Shown in pieces: positions 7,934 through 16,530 of a stretch of DNA of 26,360 nt (within the stretch, counting starts at the first letter, position 1; each line of letters starts with the position of its first letter). Position numbers and translations under genes: made by a program. Source of the DNA: an uncultured Collinsella sp. (GTDB lineage: Bacteria > Actinomycetota > Coriobacteriia > Coriobacteriales > Coriobacteriaceae); contig CABUSR010000026.1 of the NCBI GenBank assembly GCA_902494245.1, positions 1 to 26,360 of the forward strand, written 5' to 3'. Below the pieces are notes generated by a model. The model was not told where the DNA came from and made no database searches. It saw only the letters and a program-made list of their open reading frames with translations.

Positions 7934-9052
7934 CTACTGTGCGGCCGGAACGTCATCAGGGTGCGGGTTGTCGCCGTAGGTGCGCTGATACGTCAGCACG
8001 CGCCAGACCAGCGGCAGGCCGCCAATCTTAAAGTAATGCTTAAACGTATTGAGCTTGCCCGGCTTCTTAAAGTCAAAGCGCGAATCGATATAGGCGCGGG
8101 GCGATTTGACCATCAGGCGCAAGTCGGTCTCGCCACGCGGATCGAACAGCGACAGGTCAAAGCGACCAGCATCCCAATCGGACTTGAGCTCGGGAGAGGC
8201 CTTCTCCCAAAACTGCTCGCGCAACTCATCGACCAGGCGCTCATCATTCCAACGGTACGTATCGACCTTCATGCGCATTAAAATGCCCTGAAGCTGAGCC
8301 TTAAGCTCGGGGCGTTCATCCAAAAAGCGCTGCATCTCGGCATATTCGTCGCACACGCAAAACACCTTGTTGGGCGAATTAACGGAGCTCTTCTCGTTAT
8401 CCTGGCGATAGCACAAAATGGGGTCCGCAATAAACGCGGCACGCTCGGCGCAAGCCCAAACCTTAAAGTTAAAGCCTGCGTCCTGATACGAGGCACCCGG
8501 CGTGGGAAGGAACCGAATCTGATTGTCGATGAGGAACTCGCGCCGATAGATAGCCGACCAAATGGAAGGTTTGCGGTAGAAGATGCCCGGGCGATCGACG
8601 GGGCGATACGCGGCGCCCGTCATATGCTCGTCGATGATCCCAAACAGCTCACGGCGCTCGTTGGGCGTGGACCAATACAAGTAAAAGTCGCCCTTTACCA
8701 CATCGGCATGTTCAGCATCGGCCTTGGCGACCAGCTTTTGGAGCGAATCCTCAAACATAAAGTCGTCGGACTCAAGAATGCCCACGTACTCACCGCGCGC
8801 CATCTCCAGGCCGCGGTTCATCGAGTCGCCGTAGCCGCTGTTGGCCTTGTCGATCATCTTTACACGGGAGTCGCGCTCCATGTACTCGCGGATGATATCT
8901 GGCGAGCTATCGGTGGAGCCGTCGTTGATACAGATGATCTCGATGTCCTTGAGCGTCTGAGCCACGGCGGAATCGAGGCACTCGCGCAGGTAGCGTTCGA
9001 CATTGCAGATGGGAACAAGCAGCGAAACTTTAGGGGTATCAGAGTTCTGCAA
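7934..9052 (-). CDS. Family 2 glycosyltransferase (module A, second copy)
   Basis: A 372-residue GT-A enzyme: VSLLVPICNVERYL, INDGSTD at 42-48, GYGDSMNRGLEMARG, ESDD at 94-97, then a long C-terminal region including FLPTPGASYQD and CYRQDNEKSSVNS. This subfamily is common in wall-polysaccharide clusters of gut Actinobacteria and Firmicutes; the exact sugar is unknown. The start is TTG 9052, supported by AGGAGG at 9058-9063 five bases upstream. It is a close paralogue of 10174-11277 over its full length, including the TTG start. A 74-base gap separates it from the preceding gene and contains a TAAAAT and a small GCAGC/GCTGC hairpin, so a weak internal promoter or attenuator is possible. Confidence 0.9.
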   Translation of the reverse strand: MQNSDTPKVSLLVPICNVERYLRECLDSAVAQTLKDIEIICINDGSTDSSPDIIREYMERDSRVKMIDKANSGYGDSMNRGLEMARGEYVGILESDDFMFEDSLQKLVAKADAEHADVVKGDFYLYWSTPNERRELFGIIDEHMTGAAYRPVDRPGIFYRKPSIWSAIYRREFLIDNQIRFLPTPGASYQDAGFNFKVWACAERAAFIADPILCYRQDNEKSSVNSPNKVFCVCDEYAEMQRFLDERPELKAQLQGILMRMKVDTYRWNDERLVDELREQFWEKASPELKSDWDAGRFDLSLFDPRGETDLRLMVKSPRAYIDSRFDFKKPGKLNTFKHYFKIGGLPLVWRVLTYQRTYGDNPHPDDVPAAQ

Positions 9053-9126
9053 GAGAACCTCCTGTTGAATAGCGTGTAACAGGGTTATTTTAGCAGCCGA
9101 GCTGCGACGGGCGGCAGCGCTTGGAA

Positions 9127-10167
9127 TTAGAGAAAGCGCTCCAGACAGGCTTTGAGACCGCGAGTCGAAAGATAGAACAGCGTGGCGTCTGCCATCGAAA
9201 CGCCCGAGGTCGTCGCGACGAGCTTGTGGGCAACACGGCGAACGGCGCCCTTAGCAGGCATATCCGCCCACTCCGTTCCCAAAAACGTCGTGAGGTCCAT
9301 GTTGACGCGAGCCGCCACGCGATGGAAGTCATCGGCATCCAAGCGTGCCAGGTCGAACACAATGAGGTCCAAAAACCAAGTTATCAGCTCACCGGGACAC
9401 AGGTCCAAAAGACCGTAGGCCGACCAGTCCTCCAAGACCTCCTCGAGCATCCTCATGTGGGCGTCAAGCTTTTTGGCGCGCGCCTCGGCACTGTTGAACT
9501 CGTGCGTCGCCGATTCGCTCTCCATCACGTAGTGGTAGAACTTGTCAGGCATGACGACGGTCCTGCGGGCAAGCGCATAAGCCGCAAATTGGAAGACGAC
9601 GTCCTCGCCCAAAGCCAAACCGGGGGCGAAGCGAATGCCTTCGCGATTGAGCAGCTCGCGCGAAAAAGCCGCACGGCAGGCATAGGGCTGCGCATTCGAA
9701 TGGAACAGCAGTTGAGGATCGCGGGCGCCGAAGGTACCAGCTTTGGGGCTCATGAGTTGCTGGACGCGTTTGGGGGCAGCATCGGCAGGTTCACAGACGC
9801 CGCCAAAAACGGCGGCCTCGGCATCCGCAGACTCCATGGCATGCAGCACGCGCTCGACCGTCTGGGCATCGATGTAATCGTCGGCGTCCACAAAAAAGAC
9901 GGTCCCGCCCACGGCGGCATCGATGCCGGCATTTCGAGCACACGAGACGCCCGCGTTTTCCTGGTCAATCACCAGTACGCGATCGTCGGCCTGCGCGATC
10001 CGACGCAACACGTTCAACGAATCATCAGTCGAACCGTCGTTGACGCAGACAACCTGAATCGAACGCTCAGACTGGGCCAACAGCGAATCGAGGCATCGCT
10101 GAATGGAGCGCGCAGAGTTGTAAACGGGGACGACAATGGTAGCTTTAGGACACGAGGCCTCTCCCAT
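9127..10167 (-). CDS. Family 2 glycosyltransferase (module B, first copy)
   Basis: A 346-residue enzyme. The GT-A domain shows ATIVVPVYNS, VNDGSTDDS at 43-51, AGVSCARNAG, DADD at 94-97 and GEDV at 187-190. The C-terminal part is helical and shares with 6854-7921 the arrangement of a Tyr/Arg-rich segment before an acidic helix. ATG 10167 follows the stop of the previous gene by six bases; the upstream GGGGGTAGGT gives an imperfect ribosome site, so coupling with the previous gene is likely. Substrate unknown. It sits between the two A-type glycosyltransferases, making the order A-B-A-B. Confidence 0.9.
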   Translation of the reverse strand: MGEASCPKATIVVPVYNSARSIQRCLDSLLAQSERSIQVVCVNDGSTDDSLNVLRRIAQADDRVLVIDQENAGVSCARNAGIDAAVGGTVFFVDADDYIDAQTVERVLHAMESADAEAAVFGGVCEPADAAPKRVQQLMSPKAGTFGARDPQLLFHSNAQPYACRAAFSRELLNREGIRFAPGLALGEDVVFQFAAYALARRTVVMPDKFYHYVMESESATHEFNSAEARAKKLDAHMRMLEEVLEDWSAYGLLDLCPGELITWFLDLIVFDLARLDADDFHRVAARVNMDLTTFLGTEWADMPAKGAVRRVAHKLVATTSGVSMADATLFYLSTRGLKACLERFL

Positions 10168-10173
10168 GCCGAC

Positions 10174-11277
10174 CTACCCCCTCAGCGATTCGATGAGGAA
10201 GGCGGCGACCACGCCTGGGCCTCCAACCGAGGCGTAATACTTAGCACGCCCCAAGGCACCATCCGTCGCAAAACTCGGATGCTCGTCAACCCAGCCCTCA
10301 GGATCTTTGAGGATGGCAGCGAGATTTGCGCGCTTCCACGGCTTGAGGTCGTCAAGCGAAAAGTCCCCGACGTCCAAGGCCGTTTGGAACTCCTTGGCCA
10401 TCTGAACCAGGAACTCCTTATAGAACTTAGGCGCCAGGCGCACGTAGTTCCACATGTACGAATCGTACTTAATGAGTTGATTGAACTTGAGCATGCGCGC
10501 GACATCGCCGCTTGCGTGGTCGCGGGCATAATCCTCTCGAATCCAACGCTCAATCTCGGCATACTCGGAATTGACGCAAAAGACCTTAGCCGAAGAATTG
10601 ACCGAGGAATTCTCGTTGTCCTGGCGATAAGACAACACGGCATCATGCAGGTAAACAGCCTTATCGGCGCACGCGATCACCTTAAAGGCGAATGACGTGT
10701 CCTGAAAGGATGCCCCCGGAGTCGGCAGGAACTTAATGCCGTTGCGCTCAAGAAAATCGCGACGGTACACGGCCGACCAAATCGACGGCTTTTGCTTAAA
10801 GAACTGAGTCGTATCGCTCGGGTGCACCGGCTTGCCGCAGTCCTTGGCCTTAAACATCTCGTGCAGCGAACGGCGCTCCTCGGGCTTAGACCAGTAGAAA
10901 TCAAAGTTAGCCTTCGCAAAGTCGGCATTATTGCTATCGGCGGCCGAGACAAGCTTTTCGAGTGCGTCGGGCGCCATAAAGTCATCGGACTCCAAGATGC
11001 CAACGTACTTGCCACGCGCCATCTCCAGACCGTGGTTCATTGAGTCGCCGTAGCCGCTGTTGACCTTGTCGATCATCTTGACGCGCCCATCGCGCTCCAT
11101 ATACTCGCGGATAATCGCCGGCGAGTTGTCGGTCGACCCGTCGTTAATGCAGATGATCTCAATATCCTTGAGCGTCTGCGCCATGGCGGAATCGAGACAC
11201 TCGCGCAGGTAGCGCTGAACATTGTAAATGGGAATAAGTAGCGACAGAACAGGGCTGCCAGAGGCGTTAGTAGACAA
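10174..11277 (-). CDS. Family 2 glycosyltransferase (module A, first copy)
   Basis: A 367-residue GT-A protein and first gene of the operon. Motifs are LSLLIPIYNVQRYL, INDGSTD at 44-50, GYGDSMNHGLEMARG, ESDD at 96-99, and downstream FLPTPGASFQD and SYRQDNENSSVNS, nearly the same as in the copy at 7934-9052. The start is TTG 11277 with AAGGAG five bases upstream; no better ATG exists. The identical motif series and shared unusual start codon point to duplication. Likely role: adding a sugar to a lipid-linked wall or capsule precursor at the cytoplasmic face. Donor and acceptor cannot be assigned. Confidence 0.9.
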   Translation of the reverse strand: MSTNASGSPVLSLLIPIYNVQRYLRECLDSAMAQTLKDIEIICINDGSTDNSPAIIREYMERDGRVKMIDKVNSGYGDSMNHGLEMARGKYVGILESDDFMAPDALEKLVSAADSNNADFAKANFDFYWSKPEERRSLHEMFKAKDCGKPVHPSDTTQFFKQKPSIWSAVYRRDFLERNGIKFLPTPGASFQDTSFAFKVIACADKAVYLHDAVLSYRQDNENSSVNSSAKVFCVNSEYAEIERWIREDYARDHASGDVARMLKFNQLIKYDSYMWNYVRLAPKFYKEFLVQMAKEFQTALDVGDFSLDDLKPWKRANLAAILKDPEGWVDEHPSFATDGALGRAKYYASVGGPGVVAAFLIESLRG

Positions 11278-11341
11278 ATGTGCTCCTTAGGAAATACCTG
11301 TCGTTTCATGGTATCAAAGGGTCAGCGCGCCAGCGGGCGTT

Positions 11342-11371
11342 TATATAATCTATGGAGCCTCTTGCGGGCAA
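11342..11371 (-). promoter_or_regulatory. Candidate promoter of the glycosyltransferase operon
   Basis: On the minus strand TTGCCC (11371-11366) and TATATA (11347-11342) are 18 bases apart, each four of six to consensus, about 65 bases before the TTG start at 11277. A plus-strand TATAAT (11344-11349) overlaps it but has no -35. Confidence 0.4.
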
Positions 11372-11427
11372 AGCAGCCCCACATCATGCGGCGGGCCCAT
11401 GGCAGGTTCCTGCGTTTTATTCAAAGC

Positions 11428-11458
11428 TTGCCGCCAAGGTGCGCCGAGCCTTTACAAT
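11428..11458 (+). promoter_or_regulatory. Candidate promoter of the divergent glycosyltransferase
   Basis: TTGCCG (11428-11433) and TACAAT (11453-11458, five of six) are separated by 19 bases, some 75 bases before the ATG at 11534. The spacing is slightly long, so the call is moderate. Confidence 0.35.
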
Positions 11459-11533
11459 AGGACAGTCCCAAGGACGTATTCGATAGCTTCCGTGCAGCGC
11501 TCGCCCGCCGCGCGTGAAAGGATATATTGCCCC

Positions 11534-12553
11534 ATGCCTTCAACCCTTCCCGCCCCCATCGACAAGCTCGCCATTGTCGTCGTTACGTACAAGCGCCAGG
11601 AACTCCTGGCCAACTTGTTCGACTCCATGACCGAGCTTACGGCAGCGCCCTGGCGCATCGTGATTGTCGATAACGAAAATTCGCGCGAGACCGAGGCCAT
11701 GTGCGCCGCATTTAACGAGCGCCTGGCCAACCTGTGGGGCATCGACACCGAGCAGCCCGACGCGCAGGGCGGCACCGACCGCGTCATCTACGCCCCGCAG
11801 CTCGAAAACGGCGGCGGTGCGGGCGGCTTCTCCGCCGGCACTAAATGCGCCTACGACCTGGGCGCCCAGTGGTTCTGGGTGATGGACGACGACGTGCTCG
11901 TCATCCCCGAAGGCATCGAGCGTCTTGCCAAGTGGACCGACCGCTACGATGTCATCCAGGGTTCGCGCCTAGACTTTGACGGCGGCGCCTTCTTTTGGCA
12001 ATACCAACTCATCCTTTCGCTCGGCATTCCCAACCCAGTCGCCAAGTGGGATCTGGGTCCCGAGGGCTACCGCACCATGAACCAGCTGTGCTTTGAGGGC
12101 GGCATGTTCTCGCGCCGCGTGGTCGACAAGATCGGCCTGCCCGACGCGCGCTTCTTTATCTACGGCGACGATGCCTGCTATGGCTACGTGGCCAGCCAGC
12201 ACTTCTCCGCCGCCGTTGTTGCCGACGTGGTTCTCAAGCGCGCCCGCGCCGTCTCTAACTGGGATATCGCCGGCAAGCGCCAGCTCAACTCCACGAGCGA
12301 CACCAACCGCTACTACATTATGCGCAACCGAGGCTTCCTCGCCCGCTACATGCAGATCTACGGCGACTATCACCCCGTGCTGTTCCGTCTGGGCAACGCC
12401 GCGACCTTCTGCAAGGAATTCATTCGCCTGGCTGCCGTTGACAAGTGCTTTAAGACCGGCATCCCGGCGCTGCGCCGTGGCATGAAAGACGCCCGCAAGA
12501 TTATCAAGGACCCCGACTGGGAGCCCATGCCGCCCATGAAGGACGCAGAGTAA
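11534..12553 (+). CDS. Family 2 glycosyltransferase, galactofuranosyl/rhamnosyl-transferase-like
   Basis: A 339-residue GT-A enzyme: LAIVVVTYKR at the first strand, VIVDNENS, then ENGGGAGGFSAG at 91-102, WVMDDDV with the DDD at 118-120, and FIYGDDACY around 208-216. The GGAGGF-x-WxMDDD arrangement is typical of GlfT1-type galactofuranosyltransferases and related rhamnosyltransferases that start wall polysaccharide chains; which sugar it moves is not proven here. ATG 11534 is chosen because AAAGGA precedes it by about 11 bases and the GT domain starts just after; an upstream in-frame ATG at 11399 would add 45 residues unlike the family. It is transcribed away from the five-gene operon and probably contributes to the same polymer. 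Codons are strongly GC-ending. Confidence 0.85.
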   Translation: MPSTLPAPIDKLAIVVVTYKRQELLANLFDSMTELTAAPWRIVIVDNENSRETEAMCAAFNERLANLWGIDTEQPDAQGGTDRVIYAPQLENGGGAGGFSAGTKCAYDLGAQWFWVMDDDVLVIPEGIERLAKWTDRYDVIQGSRLDFDGGAFFWQYQLILSLGIPNPVAKWDLGPEGYRTMNQLCFEGGMFSRRVVDKIGLPDARFFIYGDDACYGYVASQHFSAAVVADVVLKRARAVSNWDIAGKRQLNSTSDTNRYYIMRNRGFLARYMQIYGDYHPVLFRLGNAATFCKEFIRLAAVDKCFKTGIPALRRGMKDARKIIKDPDWEPMPPMKDAE

Positions 12554-12577
12554 CGGAAGCCGGAAACACCTCAGCGC

Positions 12578-14374
12578 TTAAAGCCGCTGGCACACCGTAG
12601 CCACATGCTGCCCATCAAAACCGAACCCCCAGCGCATGCGACCCACGCCGGGGCGCGGCACACGGATTTCGTCGATGCCGTCGCGCTCTATGTCGAGTAG
12701 CGACTGCACGGCCAGCAATTCCAGGCCCAGCGCATCCACATCGGGGTCATACATCAAGTTAATCGTTATCAGCGGGCGCTCGTCCAGCATGCCAATCGTA
12801 TCTGCTACGTCGAACACAGCACCCGTAGGGAAAACCTGGATGTCCCAGCGACCCGCGCCACACTTTCGCCTCGAGGCAGGATTGGCATAGCCCGGCAAGC
12901 CAAAGCAGAGCCCCTGCAAGAGCAGATGATATGGCAGCGGCGCATCTGGGTCGGTCGCACCGATTCCCGCATCTCCCAGGATGCGGCTTAGCGCCCGCCT
13001 CACCGTATCCTCGTCCCCACGGCACAACCCGTCGCGAAACGCATCGACGTCTCGAATGTCTTCGGCAGCACACTCAAACCACTCAATAATCACTAGACGC
13101 AAGGCCTGGCGAAGCTCGTTATTGGGCAATCGCAAAGCACGGAGGCGATCGCCATGTTCTGGCTCCTCAGTCATATCCGTCGTGAGAAAACCGGACAGAT
13201 ACAGCGCTGTCCACATGCCATCGTCAGGCGAGACATCTGGCTCTGCAGTGCCCAAACAAAGCGGGACCTCAGCGCACCCATGGGCCTCGAGCAAATCAAA
13301 CAAGACCGAAAGGCGGTCGAGATTCCACCCGGCAACTACCCTACTCAGGCAATCCGCATACCCATACAGATCGGCGCGCACAGGCGCCGTGCAGCCTCGG
13401 TCCAGAAAACCGATCACGCGCGCCGGACTCGAGCAATAGACCCTGCCAAACCGATATCCCTCGAGCCATTCACGCGCATCATCAAGGTTTTCCTCGCGCC
13501 CAGCACGATTCAACAGAGCCTGGACCTCGGCATCCGAAAAGCCGAACCAACGGTCACACCACGTCGAAAGCGGCGTCGACAGACAATACGAGCAACTGCG
13601 CGACGAAAGCGCCGCTTCGGCAGGACTGGGACGCTCCCCCATCAGACACGTCAGCCGCAACGAATCGCGCGCAGTGGCAATGGCGTCGAACAGCACACGA
13701 TCGAATAGCCCTGCCGGATCGGCGCCGGAAGCGCCCCTCGCGCTCGCACGGCCCAACCACGCCGCGTCGTACCCATCAACGAGCAATACAACCTGCTCAT
13801 CGCAGGCCATCTCCAGCAGCCCAATGAGCACGCCAAGCACCGAGGCGACCTCATCCTCGCTCGCCGCGCCACGCGCAACGCGTTCGATGTGACGCACCTT
13901 GTCTCGAGCTAAATCCGGAGCCTCCAAGAGCGCCAACAATCGAGCGCACTCGCCCGAAAGGGCATCGCGCACGGCGCCGGCAACAGCGGGGCCACGCCTC
14001 GCAGCGCTAGAAAAGTCCAGCGATATCACCGGATAGCAAGCGTACTCATCCCGATAGCGCCCGCCGTCTGCATCCCAAATCTGAGCATCGGCAAACAAAC
14101 GCTGACCAGCGCGACCGACCGCTGGACGCTCCAGAAAAGCCCTGAGCATCGACAAGTTCATGCTCTTGCCAAAACCCTCGGGTCGACAGCACACCACAAC
14201 GGACGCGTCGCAGTCCAACACATCGGCAATAAACATGGTCTTGTCGACCAGCATGCAGCAACCAAGAGCTTCCGCATAGTCGTGCATGCCAATGGGCAAA
14301 ATCGCATCGTCATCACAGCCGATCAAACGCACGCCAAAGCCGGCAGCACAACCATTATTTGCCTGTTCAGACAC
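12578..14374 (-). CDS. AAA-ATPase-like / PDDEXK_9-type protein, probably degenerate
   Basis: From GTG 14374 the protein has 598 residues. It follows the AAA-ATPase-like (PF09820) plus DUF1703/PDDEXK_9 layout: LPIGMHDY and LVDKTMFI at 27-49, a P-loop RPEGFGKSMNLS at 64-75, PVISLDFS near 115, LLVDGYDAAW at 197-206, and a C-terminal GAGRWDI at 506-512. Family members normally read LIDEYDxP at the Walker B site and have GRxDI followed by ExK; here Glu is replaced by Gly (G201) and no ExK follows, so ATPase and nuclease activity may be lost. GTG 14374 (or TTG 14377) has AGGGGGG 6-9 bases upstream; a longer TTG start at 14494 lacks a ribosome site. Function of the family is unclear. It converges with the glycosyltransferase at 12553 with 24 bases between. 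Confidence 0.75.
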   Translation of the reverse strand: MSEQANNGCAAGFGVRLIGCDDDAILPIGMHDYAEALGCCMLVDKTMFIADVLDCDASVVVCCRPEGFGKSMNLSMLRAFLERPAVGRAGQRLFADAQIWDADGGRYRDEYACYPVISLDFSSAARRGPAVAGAVRDALSGECARLLALLEAPDLARDKVRHIERVARGAASEDEVASVLGVLIGLLEMACDEQVVLLVDGYDAAWLGRASARGASGADPAGLFDRVLFDAIATARDSLRLTCLMGERPSPAEAALSSRSCSYCLSTPLSTWCDRWFGFSDAEVQALLNRAGREENLDDAREWLEGYRFGRVYCSSPARVIGFLDRGCTAPVRADLYGYADCLSRVVAGWNLDRLSVLFDLLEAHGCAEVPLCLGTAEPDVSPDDGMWTALYLSGFLTTDMTEEPEHGDRLRALRLPNNELRQALRLVIIEWFECAAEDIRDVDAFRDGLCRGDEDTVRRALSRILGDAGIGATDPDAPLPYHLLLQGLCFGLPGYANPASRRKCGAGRWDIQVFPTGAVFDVADTIGMLDERPLITINLMYDPDVDALGLELLAVQSLLDIERDGIDEIRVPRPGVGRMRWGFGFDGQHVATVCQRL

Positions 14375-14510
14375 CAAAACGTTCCCCCCTAAATCGCAGC
14401 ACGATGCCAATTGTAATGACCGCCTCGCGCGTACCGATGTCGCCGCGCGAACATATCGGGCAACGGTAGCAACAAGAGGTGTGAGGGGGCACAACTAATC
14501 GTTGCACAAC

Positions 14511-14548
14511 AAAAAACGGGGCCCGATGCATTCGCACCGGACCCCGTT
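14511..14548 (-). terminator. Intrinsic terminator of the wall-hydrolase gene
   Basis: On the minus strand AACGGGGTCCG (14548-14538) pairs with CGGGCCCCGTT (14525-14515), 11 pairs including one G-U, and is followed at once by TTTTTTGTTG. It lies 32 bases after the stop at 14580 and also isolates the ATPase-like gene further downstream. Confidence 0.9.
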
Positions 14549-14579
14549 CCGACTCTTTAGTTATCTGGCAACCGAGAGG

Positions 14580-16391
14580 CTACTCCTCCGAGCTGTCCTC
14601 CCCAGAAGCTTTCTTCTGCTGATCGAGCTTATGCTTACCGCTCACGATGGACGTAGCGCCCAGCGTAGCCAAGCTCGCACTGGCAAGGCTCGCCATCACG
14701 ATCAAGTCGCCCGTCTTGGGCATATTGCCGCCAGATGACTTGGTCGTTGTAGTCGTCGTGGTTGTAGTGGTCACCGTCTTGGAGTCATTTTGCTCCTGAA
14801 CCTGGTTATCAGCGCCGCTCTTGTCGTCGTCTTCGGACTGTTTCTTTTCGCCCTCGGTCTTGCTCTCGTCCTTCTTCTCAGATTCAGACTTCTTATCCTC
14901 GTCCTTCTTCTGAGCGGACTTGTCGCCCTTCTCATCAGAGCTAGGACCCTTATCGGATTCAGCCTTCTCGGAAGCCTTGTCCTTTGAGTCGCCCTTTGCG
15001 GCCTCGGTCTTTTCCATGGAAACCTGATCAGAGTTGTCCTTGTTCTGAGTCGAGCCATTATTGACGCCAGCCATCAGCGAAGAGCCCAACGTAGAACCAA
15101 GCTGCACGGAGAAAGAAGGCTTCTTGTCCGGCGAAGCAACGGGAGCGTCCGGCGCCTTATTCGAGTCGTCCTTGGAAGCATCGGAATCAGGGGTTGCGTC
15201 AGAGCCGAAGCCGTTGTTAGAGCCGGTGCCAACGGACGAATCGCTCGAACCAGTGGAAGAATCAGAGGAACCAGCGTCGGTCGAACCAGAGGCGGCGCTG
15301 TCCGTATTGCCGGCAGAGCTTGAAGACGAATCGCCCGCAGCAGAGCCGTTCAAATCGGAGCCGTTCGAGGTAGAGCCGTCGTTGGTAGTGCCGCCAGCAG
15401 AGCCATTACCGTCAGCATCGGTCGAGGGCGCATCCATCCTGTCATCGTTGACATCGTCACTCGAGTCGCCATTCGAATCAGGTGTCGGCGAGGGCGCCGG
15501 TGTGGGCTCGGGCTGCACGGGCGTCGCAGCGGCAGCCTCATCCTCGGCGATAAAAACCAAGCAGTCCTTCAGCTCATTTTTATAACGATTCTTCCAGCCC
15601 TCATGATACTGGGGCTGACTCGAAAACTTAGTGGCGACATTGTTGACCACGCTATTGGAGAGCGCCGTCACAAACTCGCGGTCGGACATATCGTTGGAAA
15701 GATTCGCCCAGCGGAAAAAGTCCCTGCAGCCACCGGTGCCGCACATGTTGGTGATGCTCCACACCATGCCCTTGACGCAATCGGCGCGGCCCGAAATATC
15801 AATGCCCAGGCCGCTCTTGAGCCACGCCTCGGTCACCGCATAGTACGAGTTGTACGCATAGGCATCTTGAAGTGCTGAGAACTCAACAGGATCGGTGTTG
15901 TACGCACCTTGGAAGGCATCCTGCGCGATATGGCCCAGCTCGGTAAATTGGCCGTTCTCGTACATGGCATTGCTCGCGTTGGAAATCTCGCTGCCGCGAT
16001 CAATCGCATCCTTGAGCATGCTGTATTTTTCGGGGTTGTAGTTGTAGGCCTGCTTCATAAACGGAATGAGCGACCAACGGCGGTCGAACTGGTAATAGCC
16101 CAGCGCGTTATAACCGTCGCCATACGAAAAGCCCTGGTTGTAGTTGCCATGGCTCTCGTACTTGGTAAAGTACTTCATCTCGGGAGTCACGTTTACAAAC
16201 GAAACGCCCTGGACCGACCTCAGCACGCCCGAGAAGGACTGCTGGGTGTAGAGGCCTTTGTCGATATCGGTGGCATCCGAGGCAACGCCCGGCGTGGGTT
16301 CCTCGGCAGCGGCGGGCGCGGGCGCGGTAACGGCGCTAAACGAAAGCGCCAGCGTCAGGCCCGCGACAATAGCAGAATGCTTGGGCTGCAT
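14580..16391 (-). CDS. Secreted lysozyme-like wall hydrolase with sortase-type anchor
   Basis: A 603-residue exported protein. Residues 1-29 are a signal peptide (cleavage after PAAA). Residues about 60-285 form a globular domain with YESHGNYNQG (E79 is the best candidate catalytic acid), ALGYYQFDRRW, and a cysteine-bearing part (C205, C217, C222, C277; NMCGTGGC), reminiscent of lysozyme/transglycosylase-like domains in surface and phage proteins. Residues 290-420 are Ser/Asp/Gly-rich, 450-535 are Lys/Glu/Asp-rich, and ten threonines stand at 541-550. MPKTG (557-561), a hydrophobic segment (562-583) and a charged tail look like a sortase signal with Met in place of the usual Leu; the tail is long and ends acidic. 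GGGAGG precedes ATG 16391 closely. Enzymatic activity is inferred, not shown. Confidence 0.8.
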   Translation of the reverse strand: MQPKHSAIVAGLTLALSFSAVTAPAPAAAEEPTPGVASDATDIDKGLYTQQSFSGVLRSVQGVSFVNVTPEMKYFTKYESHGNYNQGFSYGDGYNALGYYQFDRRWSLIPFMKQAYNYNPEKYSMLKDAIDRGSEISNASNAMYENGQFTELGHIAQDAFQGAYNTDPVEFSALQDAYAYNSYYAVTEAWLKSGLGIDISGRADCVKGMVWSITNMCGTGGCRDFFRWANLSNDMSDREFVTALSNSVVNNVATKFSSQPQYHEGWKNRYKNELKDCLVFIAEDEAAAATPVQPEPTPAPSPTPDSNGDSSDDVNDDRMDAPSTDADGNGSAGGTTNDGSTSNGSDLNGSAAGDSSSSSAGNTDSAASGSTDAGSSDSSTGSSDSSVGTGSNNGFGSDATPDSDASKDDSNKAPDAPVASPDKKPSFSVQLGSTLGSSLMAGVNNGSTQNKDNSDQVSMEKTEAAKGDSKDKASEKAESDKGPSSDEKGDKSAQKKDEDKKSESEKKDESKTEGEKKQSEDDDKSGADNQVQEQNDSKTVTTTTTTTTTTKSSGGNMPKTGDLIVMASLASASLATLGATSIVSGKHKLDQQKKASGEDSSEE

Positions 16392-16461
16392 AAGATCCTC
16401 CCTGCATTGGTGTAGTTAAAGTGCAGTTTGCAAAGATAAAAATAAGTATTGCAGCTCGCCC

Positions 16462-16526
16462 GTTGTTACACAACAACCCCTCGGTAAACGGCAACAACCC
16501 TCCGCGAATTCTTAAGGAATTGCGGT
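16462..16526. other. Small inverted repeats between rrf2 and the hydrolase gene
   Basis: GTTGTT (16462-16467) pairs with AACAAC (16472-16477). An imperfect stem, CCGCAATTC against GAATTCGCGG with one bulged base, is found at about 16503-16526 as read on the minus strand. Neither has a T-tract. They may be a weak terminator after rrf2 or part of the promoter region for the gene at 16391. Confidence 0.3.
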
Positions 16527-16530
16527 CAAC

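Noticed and set aside
9121..10695. Long open frame on the plus strand opposite two glycosyltransferase genes
   Set aside because: It is antisense to well-supported GT2 genes, has no ribosome site or recognisable domain, and such frames are expected in GC-rich coding DNA.
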